Positions 43,694 through 52,483 of a stretch of 64,000 nucleotides of DNA are shown piece by piece. Made by a program: the position numbers and the translations under genes. Location of the stretch: positions 5,332,001 to 5,396,000 of the forward strand of contig NZ_CP092497.1 of NCBI RefSeq assembly GCF_022479115.1, given 5' to 3'. The number at the start of each line of letters is the position of its first letter. Position 1 is the first letter of the stretch. A model generated the notes under the pieces. The model saw nothing but the letters and a program-made list of their open reading frames with translations, was not told where the DNA came from and made no database searches. Origin of the DNA: Amycolatopsis sp. EV170708-02-1. GTDB lineage: Bacteria > Actinomycetota > Actinomycetes > Mycobacteriales > Pseudonocardiaceae.

Positions 43694-44560
43694 ATGCGGA
43701 TCGTCTCGCTGCTCCCCGCCGCGACCGACTTCGTCGCGGCCCTCGGTCTCCTGCCTTCGCTGGCGGGCCGGACCCATGAATGCGACTGGCCGCCCGGTGC
43801 GCTGGACGACGTCCCGGTGGTCACGAGCAGCGCGATCGACCACGACGTGCTGTCGAGCCGGGAGATCTCGGCCGCCGTCGGCGGCGAACATCGCGGCTCG
43901 GGCCTGTACTCCCTCGATGCCGCCCTGCTCGCGGCGGCCGAACCCGACATCGTCCTCACCCAGGATCTCTGCGATGTCTGCGCGGTCTCGTACCGCCAGG
44001 TCTCCGAAACCGTGCGCGCGATGGACGGCGACACCCGGGTGGTCAGCCTCGAACCGCGGACACTCGACGGCGTCTTCACCTGTCTGCGCACCCTCGGCGA
44101 AGTATTGGGCGTTCCCGAGCGCGCGGCAGCCGAGACACGTCGTCTTCAGGACCGCTTGGCGGCGGTCCGCGCTCGCGTCGCGGGACGGCCACGCCCGCGA
44201 GTGGCGGCCATCGAATGGCTGGACCCGCTCTGGCCCGCCGGGCACTGGGTCCCGGAGCAGATCGACGCCGCCGGCGGGATTCCGCTGCTCGCCGCGGCGG
44301 GCGAACACACCCGGCCGATCACGTGGGACGCCGTCGTCGAGGCACGGCCCGACGTACTGCTGCTCATGCCCTGCGGATTCCCGCCCGAACGGACCGAAGC
44401 GGAACTGCCGCTGCTGACCGGACTGCGCGGCTGGGACGACATCCCGGCCGTGCACATCCTGGACGGCCCGGCTTACTTCAACCGGCCCGGCCCCCGCGTC
44501 GTCGACGGCGCCGAGATCCTCGCCGGGCTCATCCACGCCCCTTCGCCGCCCACAGGTTGA
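43694..44560 (+). CDS. BtuF-like cobalamin/siderophore-type binding fold protein, no signal peptide
   Basis: A 288-residue protein of the BtuF/FepB periplasmic-binding fold ([19 protein letters not shown] at the start, [12 protein letters not shown] in the middle). It has no signal peptide or lipobox, so it seems cytoplasmic. This stand-alone form is common in bacteria and its function is not established. CDVCAV near residue 95 and a Trp/His-rich loop could bind a ligand. ATG 43694 follows GGTGG. It converges with the small membrane protein gene by a 32-bp overlap. Confidence 0.8.
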   Translation: MRIVSLLPAATDFVAALGLLPSLAGRTHECDWPPGALDDVPVVTSSAIDHDVLSSREISAAVGGEHRGSGLYSLDAALLAAAEPDIVLTQDLCDVCAVSYRQVSETVRAMDGDTRVVSLEPRTLDGVFTCLRTLGEVLGVPERAAAETRRLQDRLAAVRARVAGRPRPRVAAIEWLDPLWPAGHWVPEQIDAAGGIPLLAAAGEHTRPITWDAVVEARPDVLLLMPCGFPPERTEAELPLLTGLRGWDDIPAVHILDGPAYFNRPGPRVVDGAEILAGLIHAPSPPTG

Positions 44561-44711
44561 AACCGACGGCCGCCGCCAGCGCGACGCACCAGATCGCCAG
44601 ATAGCCCGGGGACCAATGCCGGATCAGGGCGACCAGCCCGACGATCAGGCAGATGGCGGCTCCGACGGCGGTGAACAGCGAGACGGCGCTGGCCGGACGA
44701 TTGCCCATCAC
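44529..44711 (-). CDS. small two-helix membrane protein
   Basis: A 60-residue hydrophobic protein with two predicted membrane helices (about 9-29 and 35-54) joined by a short RHWSPG turn. I do not recognise the family. It starts with two consecutive Met codons. The ribosome binding site is weak, and the 3' end overlaps the BtuF-like gene, so the call is tentative. Confidence 0.5.
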   Translation of the reverse strand: MMGNRPASAVSLFTAVGAAICLIVGLVALIRHWSPGYLAIWCVALAAAVGFNLWAAKGRG

Positions 44712-44827
44712 TCACGGCTACCCGATTTCCGGGTGATCAATCGTGGTGACCGGCGTCACCCCTGGAGCTGTCACAACCGCGCCGCCAGGATCGTCATGTG
44801 TGCAGGAACCGACGGAGAGGAAAGATC

Positions 44828-45301
44828 ATGGAACCGCGAATCAACCTGTTCGAGAACACTGTCGTCCTCAGCTACGTCAAGCGTCTCGGCGCCGCGAACC
44901 GCCCGATCGAGGAGTCCTCGCTGCCGCACGCGACCCAGGAACTGGTGAAGCTGCGCGCCAGCCAGATCAACGGCTGCGGCTTCTGCACCGACATGCACAG
45001 CAAGGACGCCGTGCACGCCGGCGAGACCTCGGTACGGCTCAACCTGGTCGCCGCCTGGCGGGAAGCGAACGTGTTCACCGAGGCCGAGCGCGCGGCCTTG
45101 GCGCTCACCGAAGAGGGCACCCGTATCGCGGACGCGCACCACGGGGTCAGCGACGAAACCTGGGACCAGGTCCGCAAGCACTACGACGACGAGCAGATCG
45201 GCGCCCTCATCTCGCTGATCGCGGCGATCAACGCGTACAACCGGCTCAACGTCATCGCCCGGACCCCGGCAGGCGACTACCAGCCCGGCATGTTCGGCTG
45301 A
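44828..45301 (+). CDS. AhpD-like carboxymuconolactone decarboxylase family protein
   Basis: A 157-residue alkylhydroperoxidase (AhpD)-like protein. The hallmark is the redox pair with a following His, INGCGFCTDMHSKDA, near residues 54-68. Such proteins reduce peroxides or act as thiol oxidoreductases. The start ATG follows GAGAGGA by 7 bases. No partner reductase is nearby. Confidence 0.9.
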   Translation: MEPRINLFENTVVLSYVKRLGAANRPIEESSLPHATQELVKLRASQINGCGFCTDMHSKDAVHAGETSVRLNLVAAWREANVFTEAERAALALTEEGTRIADAHHGVSDETWDQVRKHYDDEQIGALISLIAAINAYNRLNVIARTPAGDYQPGMFG

Positions 45302-45403
45302 TCCTCGCGTTCATCGACAACAGGACCGCTTGGCCGGACAACGATTCCGGAAGCTCCCGGTGCTAAACCTTCGGAAACAGCGATTCTTCCGGAGGTTCAG
45401 CCC

Positions 45404-45853
45404 GTGGAACTCGACGTCCGCTTCTTCCCCGTGACCGGGACCCATCGGCTCAGCACCGACCTCGTCGGGCTGCGCGCGAACTTCCACTACGGCTCCGGGA
45501 ACGTGCTGGAGCAGCACTACGCGGACAAGACGACGATGATCTGGACCGGCGTGTCCGGCGATTTCGCCGGTGTCCGGCAGAAGGAGGCGACACTGCGCGT
45601 CTTCGAAACCGGCCCGGCGCAGTATTTCGTCACCTGGTACGAAACCGGGACCGTCGCGACTGCGGCGCACGGCGAGATCTTCGACGGCGGCTATCCCATC
45701 GCGGTGATGGCCGACTTCGGCAAGGCGGTGGCCACGGCCGCCTACACGAATCCGCGCGAGGACGGCGGGCAGTACTTCCTCGTGGATCAGGCGACGATCG
45801 AGATCCTGGACAAGCCGCACGGATGGCCTTCCTTTCCCGAGCCTCGGTCTTGA
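45404..45853 (+). CDS. MoaF-like beta-barrel protein
   Basis: A 149-residue cytoplasmic protein rich in beta strands (FHYGSGNVLEQHY, then YFVTWYETGTVAT). The pattern resembles the MoaF/phenolic-acid-decarboxylase barrel (lipocalin-like), but I cannot point to catalytic residues. GTG start with GGAGG about 10 bases upstream. Function unknown. Confidence 0.65.
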   Translation: MELDVRFFPVTGTHRLSTDLVGLRANFHYGSGNVLEQHYADKTTMIWTGVSGDFAGVRQKEATLRVFETGPAQYFVTWYETGTVATAAHGEIFDGGYPIAVMADFGKAVATAAYTNPREDGGQYFLVDQATIEILDKPHGWPSFPEPRS

Positions 45854-45894
45854 GTGGTTTTTCGGATTCTGGGGTGCCGTCCTCCGGCGAGCCT

Positions 45895-46350
45895 TTATCG
45901 GGGAGCCGCGCCTCTGCGATCTGGTGTGAACAACGGGCCGGTTCCGGTGGGGTCGCTGTAGGCGGATGGGGTGAATTCGGGGAGGTCGTCCTGGGCGATC
46001 CGGGGGGGGCAGAGGTGATCACGGCCTCAAGTTGTCGCGGCCGGTTGTGGTTTCGGTTCTGGACTTTTCGCGGGGTCGGCCTATGTCCTGAGGTGCATGG
46101 TGTTGCGCCTCGGTGTCCCGGTCGGGTCGAGGTAAGCGGGCGGGGTGAATTCGGGGAGGCCGTCCTGGGCGATCCGGGGCAGAGGTGATCACGGCCTCAA
46201 GTTGTCGCGGCCGGCTGTGGTTTCGGTTCTGGAATCTTCGCGGGGTCGGCCTATGCCCTGAGGTGCATGGTGTTGCGCCTCGGGGTCCCGGTCGGGTCGA
46301 GGTAAGCGGGCGGAGTGAATTCGGGGAGGCCGTCCTGGGCGATCTGTACT
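45895..46350. repeat. tandem 170-bp repeat of the DUF222-HNH gene 3' end (three tail cassettes)
   Basis: The last about 100 bases of the DUF222-HNH gene plus its downstream spacer are repeated. Unit starts (GTGAATTCGG) are at 45971, 46145 and 46315, 174 and 170 bp apart. The tail inside the gene ends at 46251, a second nearly identical tail ends with a stop at 46081, and a third ends at 45895. All read in the same sense and start with IAQD(G/D)LPEFTP. The third tail ends differently, in GPLFTPDRRGAAPR. A run of eight G lies at the join of the outer unit. This region contains no other gene. Confidence 0.85.
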
Positions 46351-47507
46351 TTCCATTCGCTGCGGTGGATCAGCCGGTGGTGTTTCGTGCAGAGGAGGAC
46401 GAGGTTGTCGATTTTCGTTTCGCCGTGGTGCCGCCAGAAAACAATGTGATGAGCGGTGCACCGCGGCACCGGCATGTCACAACCCGGGAAGGCACAGCCG
46501 CCATCGCGGAGGGTGAGCGCGTACTTCTGGGCCAGGGAGACGGTGCGTTTCGACCGGCCGATGTCCAGCGGTTCGCCCGCGGTGCCGAGGACGCCGGGTC
46601 TGACACGGGCGTCACAGGCGAGAATGCGGGCGTCGGTGACACTGATCGGCCCGACCAGATCCAGGTGGGCTTCACCGAGATCATTCATCAAATCCTCGTA
46701 GGACATGGTGACGAGGATGTGCGTCGCTTCCCCCGCCTGGCCGGGAAGGTTCCGGCTGGTGGTCTTCAAGCGGACATAGTCGGTGAAGGCATCCCCGTAA
46801 CGTTCATCCTGGGTACGGGAGTCCCGGACCCCGTCGATGGCCTTGTGCGGCTTCGCCATCGGATCCAGGTCGGATTTGAGGCGGGCGTAGGTTTCCAGGT
46901 CGAGTCTGGCTTTGAGGCCGAGGGTGCCGTCGCGGTGCTTCACGAACCGCAACTCCGGCCGGGTCTCTTTCGGATCCTCGTTGCGGGGTTCCTTGCCATC
47001 GGGGTCGAGCTCGTCGAGCAGGCGCCGTCCGGCACGGGCGATCTGCCGAGGCCCAGCATGACGGGCCAACTCGACCAGGATCTTCTCCCCAGCACGCACA
47101 TCCTCTTCGGGGACGGCGGACGGGATGCGGGCGAGGGTTTTGATGATGGCGTCGATCTGGCCGCCGCCGATCGCGCCCTCAGCGGCGGCGTCGGCTGTGA
47201 GCGGTGCCAGGGGTGGTTCGGGGTCTCCGCCGATCGACGGACCAGGGTGCAGGGCGAGGACGCGGTCGGCGCGGGCGCTGGCTTCCTTGTCCGACACCAG
47301 GAAATCCTCGACAATCAACCCCGCCAACGTCGAATGACCACTACGGCCACGCACCCCACGGGAGTTGATTTCCGCGAGGATCGCGTTCTGCTCGGCATCC
47401 AACCGGCGCTTCTGGATTTCAAGTTCCTGTTTACGGGCATGCAGCGTCGCGGTGTCGACGCGCCACCACTCGGTGGACGTCTTCGGAGAGGCCTCGTCGC
47501 TGGACAC
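46251..47507 (-). CDS. DUF222 and HNH endonuclease domain protein (13E12-repeat family type)
   Basis: A 418-residue protein with N-terminal DUF222 (about 15-300) and a C-terminal HNH nuclease domain. Zinc and catalytic residues are seen in GGCAFPGCDMPVPRCTAHHI and LLCTKHHRLIH. The family resembles the mycobacterial 13E12 repeat proteins, multicopy genes that are known recombination and phage-integration targets. The GTG start has no clear ribosome binding site. Its 3' end is tandemly duplicated downstream (45895-46350). Confidence 0.88.
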   Translation of the reverse strand: MSSDEASPKTSTEWWRVDTATLHARKQELEIQKRRLDAEQNAILAEINSRGVRGRSGHSTLAGLIVEDFLVSDKEASARADRVLALHPGPSIGGDPEPPLAPLTADAAAEGAIGGGQIDAIIKTLARIPSAVPEEDVRAGEKILVELARHAGPRQIARAGRRLLDELDPDGKEPRNEDPKETRPELRFVKHRDGTLGLKARLDLETYARLKSDLDPMAKPHKAIDGVRDSRTQDERYGDAFTDYVRLKTTSRNLPGQAGEATHILVTMSYEDLMNDLGEAHLDLVGPISVTDARILACDARVRPGVLGTAGEPLDIGRSKRTVSLAQKYALTLRDGGCAFPGCDMPVPRCTAHHIVFWRHHGETKIDNLVLLCTKHHRLIHRSEWKVQIAQDGLPEFTPPAYLDPTGTPRRNTMHLRA

Positions 47508-47738
47508 AAGATCAACGCTACGCCGAGTCGAACACCTGTGCTATAGCATATTCAGACTACAAAGCCCCGGAATCGCGTGGATCGTGAAGCGGTAAGGGCT
47601 TCCGGCATCGAGGCACGCCACCTTCACTCCGGCCGAGGAAAACCAGGCGCTGCCGAACAAGTGCCGCGCGCGCAAAGGCAAAGCCGACGCCCGCCCCCGC
47701 TCCCATACTGGCCGTCCAGCGGAGATGAGGAGCAGCGC

Positions 47739-49183
47739 ATGAGCCGAGACGACACGTCGCTCGCCAAGAACGTCCTGGGCGTGCCGGGCATCGTCTTCCT
47801 CGTGCTCGCCGCGGTCGCTCCGCTGACCGGGATGATCGTGATCGCGGCCATCGGCATCGCGGTCGGGAACGGCGGCGGCATGGTCGCGGCGTTCCTGCTG
47901 GCGACGGTCGTCCTGCTGCTGTTCGCGGTCGGGTACGCGCAGATGTCGCGGGTGCTCACCAGCGCGGGCGGCTTTTACGCCTTCGTGGTCAAGGGACTGG
48001 GCAGGACACCGGGGCTCGTCGCCGGTTTCGTCGCGATGCTCGGCTACAACTGTTTCGTCGCGGGAGCGATCGGCACGAGCGGGTTCTTCACCTCCACGGC
48101 GATCGACGACGTCTTCGGCCTGAAACTCGATTGGCTGTTCTGGAGCGCGCTTTCGGTCGCGCTGGTCCTCCTGCTCAGCCGCCGCGGGATCGCGGTCAGC
48201 GCGAAGGTGCTGGGTGTCTCGCTGATCCTCGAAGTGTCGATCCTGCTGATCATGGATTTCAGCGTGCTGTTCCGGCACGGCTTCTCGTTCGCCGCGTTCA
48301 GCCCGTCCGTCGTGTTCCAAGGTGCCGGTGGTCTGGCGTTGTTGTTCGCCGCCAACGCTTTCATCGGTTTCGAGGCGACGGCGCTGTTCGGCGAGGAGGC
48401 CAAGGATCCGAAGCGGACGATCCCGCGGGCGACCTACATCGCCATCGGGTTCATCGGGGTGTTCGCCGCGTTCACGACCTGGGCCGTGGTCAGCGCGATC
48501 GGCGCCGAGCAGGCGCGGGACGTGGCCGCCGCGCATCTGTCGAGCGGGATCTCGTGCTTTCGGTCGCCCAGGAGTATCTCGGCGGCCCGTTGACCAAGCT
48601 GATGTTGCTGCTTCTGGTGGTCAGCCTGTTCGCGGCGCTGCTGGCGCTGCACAATTCGGCCACCCGCTACCTGTACGCGCTGGGGCGGGTCGGCGTGCTG
48701 CCGCGTCTGCTCGGCAAGACCAGCCCGCGCAACGGGGCGCCGCGCTACGCCTCGATCGTCCAGCTGGCCTTCGGTTCGTTGGTGGCGCTGGCTTTCCGCC
48801 TCTCCGGGCTCGACCCGGTCGCCGACCTCACCGCGAGCATGACCGGCTTCGGCACCCTCGGCATCCTCACCCTGCAATTGTTCGCGGCGGTGGCGATCCT
48901 GGTCCACTTCCGCCGGACGCGGGACCGCCGGATCGTGAAGACGCTGATCGCCCCCGGGCTGGGCGCGGTGGGGCTCGGGCTCATCGTGACGCTGGCGATC
49001 CTCAACTTCCCGACGCTCGCCGGGTCGAGCAACGGCGTCGTCCCGCACCTGCCGTGGCTGCTCCTGGTGGTGGCGCTGGCCGGGCTCGCGCTCGCCGGCT
49101 GGCTGCGGCGCTTCCGTCCTTCGGTGTACGAGGCGCTGGAGACCGACCTCGAACGTGAACCGTCAAACGTTGTTGGTCAGTGA
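47739..49183 (+). pseudogene. APC family amino-acid permease, one-base frameshift
   Basis: The repaired product would be about 481 residues with about twelve membrane segments. The N-terminal part has the APC features GIVFLVLAAVAPLTGM and GYNCFVAGA. At 48546-48548 the frame is broken: frame one reads SSGISCF, while the downstream frame continues as LVLSVAQEYLGGPLTK. Adding one G to the GGG run gives SSGDLVLSVAQ. The start ATG 47739 follows GAGGAG. It converges with the GntR gene by a 21-bp overlap. It may be a sequencing error or a broken gene; the substrate is unknown. Confidence 0.8.
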
Positions 49184-49912
49184 GAGGTTGAACGAATAAC
49201 GCGAGGCGCGGTAGACGTGCCACCCGTATTCCACGACCCTGCCGGACTCGTCGTAGGTGGTGCGGCGCATCGTGAGCAGTGCCGCGCCCGGCTTCTCGTC
49301 GAGCAACTCGGCGTCCTCCTCGGTCGCCTGCCGGGCGCCGACGTTCTGCTGGGCGGCGTGCAGACGGACACCCGCCGAGCGCAACAACTGGTAGAGCCCC
49401 TTGTCCCGGAGTTCGTCGTCGGCCGGGTCGATGAGGCCGTCGGGCAGGTAGTTGTTCATGATCGCCAGCGGCTCGCCGCCGGTCGACCGCACCCGCTTCA
49501 ACCGCCGGACGTGGGTCAGGCCCGGGGTCTCGAGCTGTTCGATCGCTTCGTCGCCCGCGGGCTCGACCCGGTTCACGAGGACGACGGACTCCGGCTTGTC
49601 CCCGAGCTCGCTCAGGTCGTCAAAGAGGCTGCTCAACCGCAGCGGCCGGGCGACCTTGGTGCGGACGACCTGCGTGCCGACACCCCGTTTGCGGACGAGC
49701 AGACCCTGGTTGACCAGTGACTGGATCGCCTGGCGGATGGTCGGCCGCGACAGATGCAGCCGCGCCGCCAGATCCAGCTCGTTGTCCAGCCGGGCGCCGT
49801 TCGGCAGCCTGCCGTCTTCGATGGCGGCGCCGATCTGCCGGGCGACCTGGGAGTACAGCGGTTCCGGGCCGTTCGGATCCACGACGATCTCGCCGGGCAC
49901 CCAGGGTTTCAT
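49163..49912 (-). CDS. GntR family (HutC/YvoA type) regulator
   Basis: A 249-residue GntR regulator. The N-terminal winged helix (about 15-80; NELDLAARLHLSRPTIRQAI) is followed by a UTRA effector domain (about 95-240). It is divergent from the aldolase and dehydrogenase genes, and three 8-bp repeats lie in the gap. It probably represses those genes and itself, with a sugar-derived effector. In related actinobacteria such regulators control inositol-type catabolism, but no inositol genes besides these two are here. Confidence 0.88.
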   Translation of the reverse strand: MKPWVPGEIVVDPNGPEPLYSQVARQIGAAIEDGRLPNGARLDNELDLAARLHLSRPTIRQAIQSLVNQGLLVRKRGVGTQVVRTKVARPLRLSSLFDDLSELGDKPESVVLVNRVEPAGDEAIEQLETPGLTHVRRLKRVRSTGGEPLAIMNNYLPDGLIDPADDELRDKGLYQLLRSAGVRLHAAQQNVGARQATEEDAELLDEKPGAALLTMRRTTYDESGRVVEYGWHVYRASRYSFNLSLTNNV

Positions 49913-49938
49913 GCGCGGAGCCTACCGCGCTCCACCAC

Positions 49939-49962
49939 TATGACCTTATGTCCATATGTCTT
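49939..49962. promoter_or_regulatory. three TATGWCYW direct repeats, candidate GntR operator
   Basis: TATGACCT, TATGTCCA and TATGTCTT follow each other exactly (49939-49946, 49947-49954, 49955-49962). They end against the TTGACA of the next promoter and lie 27 bp from the gntR start, so a bound repressor could close both genes. Confidence 0.55.
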
Positions 49963-49990
49963 GACAAAGTCTCCGGGCGCTTGCGATGGT
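49961..49990 (+). promoter_or_regulatory. predicted promoter of the Cgl0159-mmsA operon
   Basis: TTGACA at 49961-49966, 18 bases, GATGGT at 49985-49990. The -35 is perfect and the -10 weak, as expected for a regulated promoter. The GTG start at 50022 has GGAGGT in between. Confidence 0.5.
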
Positions 49991-50021
49991 CGGACGACCA
50001 CGCGAGCCGGGAGGTACGAAC

Positions 50022-50891
50022 GTGTCGGACACAGTGCGCCGGATAGTCGCCGCGCGAGTGCGGGATCCGGGGGCCGTCGCGGTGGCCGCGGCCACCCGCG
50101 TCCGGGCCAAGTCACCGTTCAACGACAAGGGCCGCACGATGATCATCGCCGCGGACCATCCGGCCCGCGGCGCCAACGGTGTCGGCTCCGACCCGCTCGC
50201 CATGGCCGACCGCGGCGAACTCCTCGACCGCCTCGGCCTGGCGCTGGAACGGCCAGGCGTCACCGGCGTGCTGGCGACGCCGGACATCATCGACGACCTG
50301 CTGCTGCTCGGCGCGCTCGACGGCAAGACCGTCATCGGCTCGATGAACCGTACCGGACTGGCGGGGTCGAGTTTCGAGATCGACGACCGGTTCGCCTGCT
50401 ACGACGCCGAAACGATCGAGCGGATGCGCTTCGACGGTGGCAAGACGCTCACGAGGATCTGCCTGACCGACCCGGCGACGCCGAGCGTTCTCGAGAACAC
50501 CGCGAAAGCGGTCAACGACCTCGCCGACCGCAAGCTGATCACGATGGTCGAGCCGTTCCTCTCGGACTGGGTCGACGGGCGGCTGCGCAACGACCTCTCC
50601 CCCGACGCCGTGATCCGCTCGATCACCATCGCGTCCGCCCTCGGCCGCACGTCCGCCTACACCTGGCTGAAGCTTCCGGTGGTGAAGGACATGGAGCGCG
50701 TGCTGGCCGCCTCGACCCTGCCCGCCGTCCTGCTGGGTGGCGAGGTCAAGGACCCCGACGCCGCCTTCGCCGCCTGGCAGCGGGCGCTCGCGCTGCCGAC
50801 CGTGCAGGGCCTCGTGGTCGGCCGGTCCCTGCTCTACCCGCACGACGGCGACGTCGCCAAGGCCGTCGACACGGCCGTCGGACTGCTGTGA
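50022..50891 (+). CDS. Cgl0159 family (beta/alpha)8 aldolase-like protein
   Basis: A 289-residue TIM-barrel protein of the Cgl0159 family, related to deoxyribose-phosphate/LacD-like aldolases. Features are MIIAADHPARGANG, GVLATPDIIDDLLLLG and TWLKLPVVKDMER, the last carrying the probable Schiff-base Lys. In other actinobacteria homologues lie with inositol catabolic genes. GTG 50022 follows GGAGGT by 6 bases. It is followed by the dehydrogenase gene in 20 bp, so they are one operon. Confidence 0.85.
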   Translation: MSDTVRRIVAARVRDPGAVAVAAATRVRAKSPFNDKGRTMIIAADHPARGANGVGSDPLAMADRGELLDRLGLALERPGVTGVLATPDIIDDLLLLGALDGKTVIGSMNRTGLAGSSFEIDDRFACYDAETIERMRFDGGKTLTRICLTDPATPSVLENTAKAVNDLADRKLITMVEPFLSDWVDGRLRNDLSPDAVIRSITIASALGRTSAYTWLKLPVVKDMERVLAASTLPAVLLGGEVKDPDAAFAAWQRALALPTVQGLVVGRSLLYPHDGDVAKAVDTAVGLL

Positions 50892-50911
50892 ACACCTGTG
50901 GAGGACAACGC

Positions 50912-52396
50912 GTGAAGACCATCGACCACTGGATCAACGGTGCCGCGACCACGGCGGGCTCCACCCGCACGGCCCCGGTGTACGACCCGGCCGTGGGACA
51001 GGCGCGGGCGGAGGTGCTCCTCGCGGAATCGTCCGATGTGGACACCGCGGTGGCCGCCGCGGCCAAGGCGTTCGAGACGTGGGGCGATTCGTCGCTGTCG
51101 CAACGGACGAAGGTGATGTTCGCCTTCCGCGAGCTGCTGGTGCGGCACGAGGACGAGCTCGCCCGGATCATCTCCGCCGAGCACGGCAAGGTGATCGACG
51201 ACGCGCGCGGCGAGATCGTCCGCGGCCGCGAGATCGTCGAGTACGCCTGCGGGATCGCCGACGCACTGAAAGGCGGCTTCTCCGACCAGGTCTCGCGGGA
51301 CGTGGACGTGCACGACTTCCGGCAGCCGCTCGGGGTCGTCGCCGGCATTACGCCGTTCAACTTCCCGATCATGGTGCCGCTGTGGATGCACCCGATCGCC
51401 ATCGCGGCGGGCAACACCTTCGTCCTCAAACCGAGCGAACGCGTCCCGTCGGCGTCGCGGCTGGTCGCCGAGCTGTACGCCGAGGCTGGGCTTCCGGACG
51501 GCGTGTTCAACGTGGTCAACGGGGACAAGGTCGCGGTCGACGCGATCCTGGAGCATCCCGGGATCTCCGCCGTGTCGTTCGTCGGGTCGACCCCGATCGC
51601 CAAGTACGTCCACGAACGCGCGACGGCCACCGGCAAACGCGTGCAGGCGCTGGGCGGGGCCAAGAACCACGCCGTCGTCCTGCCCGACGCCGATCTGGAG
51701 TACGCCGCGAACCATCTCACGGCGGCCGCGTTCGGCTCCGCCGGGCAGCGTTGCATGGCGATCTCCATCGGTGTCGCCGTGGGATCGGCCGGTGACGGGC
51801 TGATCGAGATCCTCGAACGCAAGGCCGCCGAGATCAAGGTGGGCCCCGGCCACGACGCGGGCAACGACATGGGCCCGGTGGTCACCGAGGCCGCGCGGCA
51901 GCGGGTGATCGACTCCGTGGCACTCGGCGCGAAAGAGGGCGCGACCGTGGTCGTCGACGGCCGGGACCTGCGAGTCGCCGGGCACGAAGAGGGCTTCTTC
52001 GTCGGACCGTCCCTTTTGGACCATGTGACCACCGGGATGGCCGCCTACCGGGACGAGATCTTCGGCCCGGTGCTCGGGATCGTCCGGGTGTCCACACTGG
52101 ACGACGCGATCGCGCTGATCAACGCGAACCCGTACGGCAACGGGACCGCGGTCTTCACCGGCAGCGGCGAGGCGGCGCGGCGATTCCAGCGGGAGGTGAA
52201 GGTCGGGATGATCGGGGTGAACGTGCCCATCCCGGTGCCGATGTCGTACTACTCCTTCGGCGGGTGGAAGGACTCCCTCATCGGGGACAGCCCGATCCAC
52301 GGCCCGGCGGGCGTGCGGTTCTACACGCGGGCGAAGGTGGTCACGACGCGGTGGCCGCATTCCGCGGCGGGGTTCAACTTCCCGACCTCCAGCTGA
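50912..52396 (+). CDS. mmsA: CoA-acylating methylmalonate-semialdehyde dehydrogenase
   Basis: A 494-residue aldehyde dehydrogenase of the MmsA/IolA type. It converts malonate or methylmalonate semialdehyde with CoA and NAD to acetyl- or propionyl-CoA, in inositol or valine breakdown. Evidence is the ITPFNFPIMVPLWM segment, the catalytic Cys in GSAGQRCMAIS, and NPYGNGTAVFT; the lack of the usual Glu proton acceptor fits this subfamily. GTG 50912 follows GGAGGA. The C-terminal GGWKDSLIGD and FYTRAKVVTTRW are typical. Confidence 0.92.
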   Translation: MKTIDHWINGAATTAGSTRTAPVYDPAVGQARAEVLLAESSDVDTAVAAAAKAFETWGDSSLSQRTKVMFAFRELLVRHEDELARIISAEHGKVIDDARGEIVRGREIVEYACGIADALKGGFSDQVSRDVDVHDFRQPLGVVAGITPFNFPIMVPLWMHPIAIAAGNTFVLKPSERVPSASRLVAELYAEAGLPDGVFNVVNGDKVAVDAILEHPGISAVSFVGSTPIAKYVHERATATGKRVQALGGAKNHAVVLPDADLEYAANHLTAAAFGSAGQRCMAISIGVAVGSAGDGLIEILERKAAEIKVGPGHDAGNDMGPVVTEAARQRVIDSVALGAKEGATVVVDGRDLRVAGHEEGFFVGPSLLDHVTTGMAAYRDEIFGPVLGIVRVSTLDDAIALINANPYGNGTAVFTGSGEAARRFQREVKVGMIGVNVPIPVPMSYYSFGGWKDSLIGDSPIHGPAGVRFYTRAKVVTTRWPHSAAGFNFPTSS

Positions 52397-52423
52397 ACCA
52401 CCGCGTTTCGCAGGGCGCCACGT

Positions 52424-52469
52424 CTCGTGAGTGGTGAGGACGGTTCTAACCGTCCTCACCACTCACGAG
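52424..52469. repeat. CGTGAGTGG-type palindrome, copy 4 (perfect)
   Basis: Perfect 22-bp arms (52424-52445 and 52448-52469) with a two-base centre CT. It fills the gap between the convergent mmsA and permease genes and should act as a bidirectional terminator. Best copy of the family; compare 16411-16452, 30046-30091 and 33430-33471. Confidence 0.92.
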
Positions 52470-52483
52470 GCCCAAGACCGGCG

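Noticed and set aside
45895..46350. CRISPR array
   Set aside because: Repeats are 170 bp, directly adjacent and derived from the end of a protein gene; there are no short regular repeats with spacers and no cas genes.
46251..47507. Prophage or integrated element at the DUF222-HNH gene
   Set aside because: There is no integrase, phage structural gene or tRNA junction; the family is a common chromosomal repeat gene in Actinobacteria.
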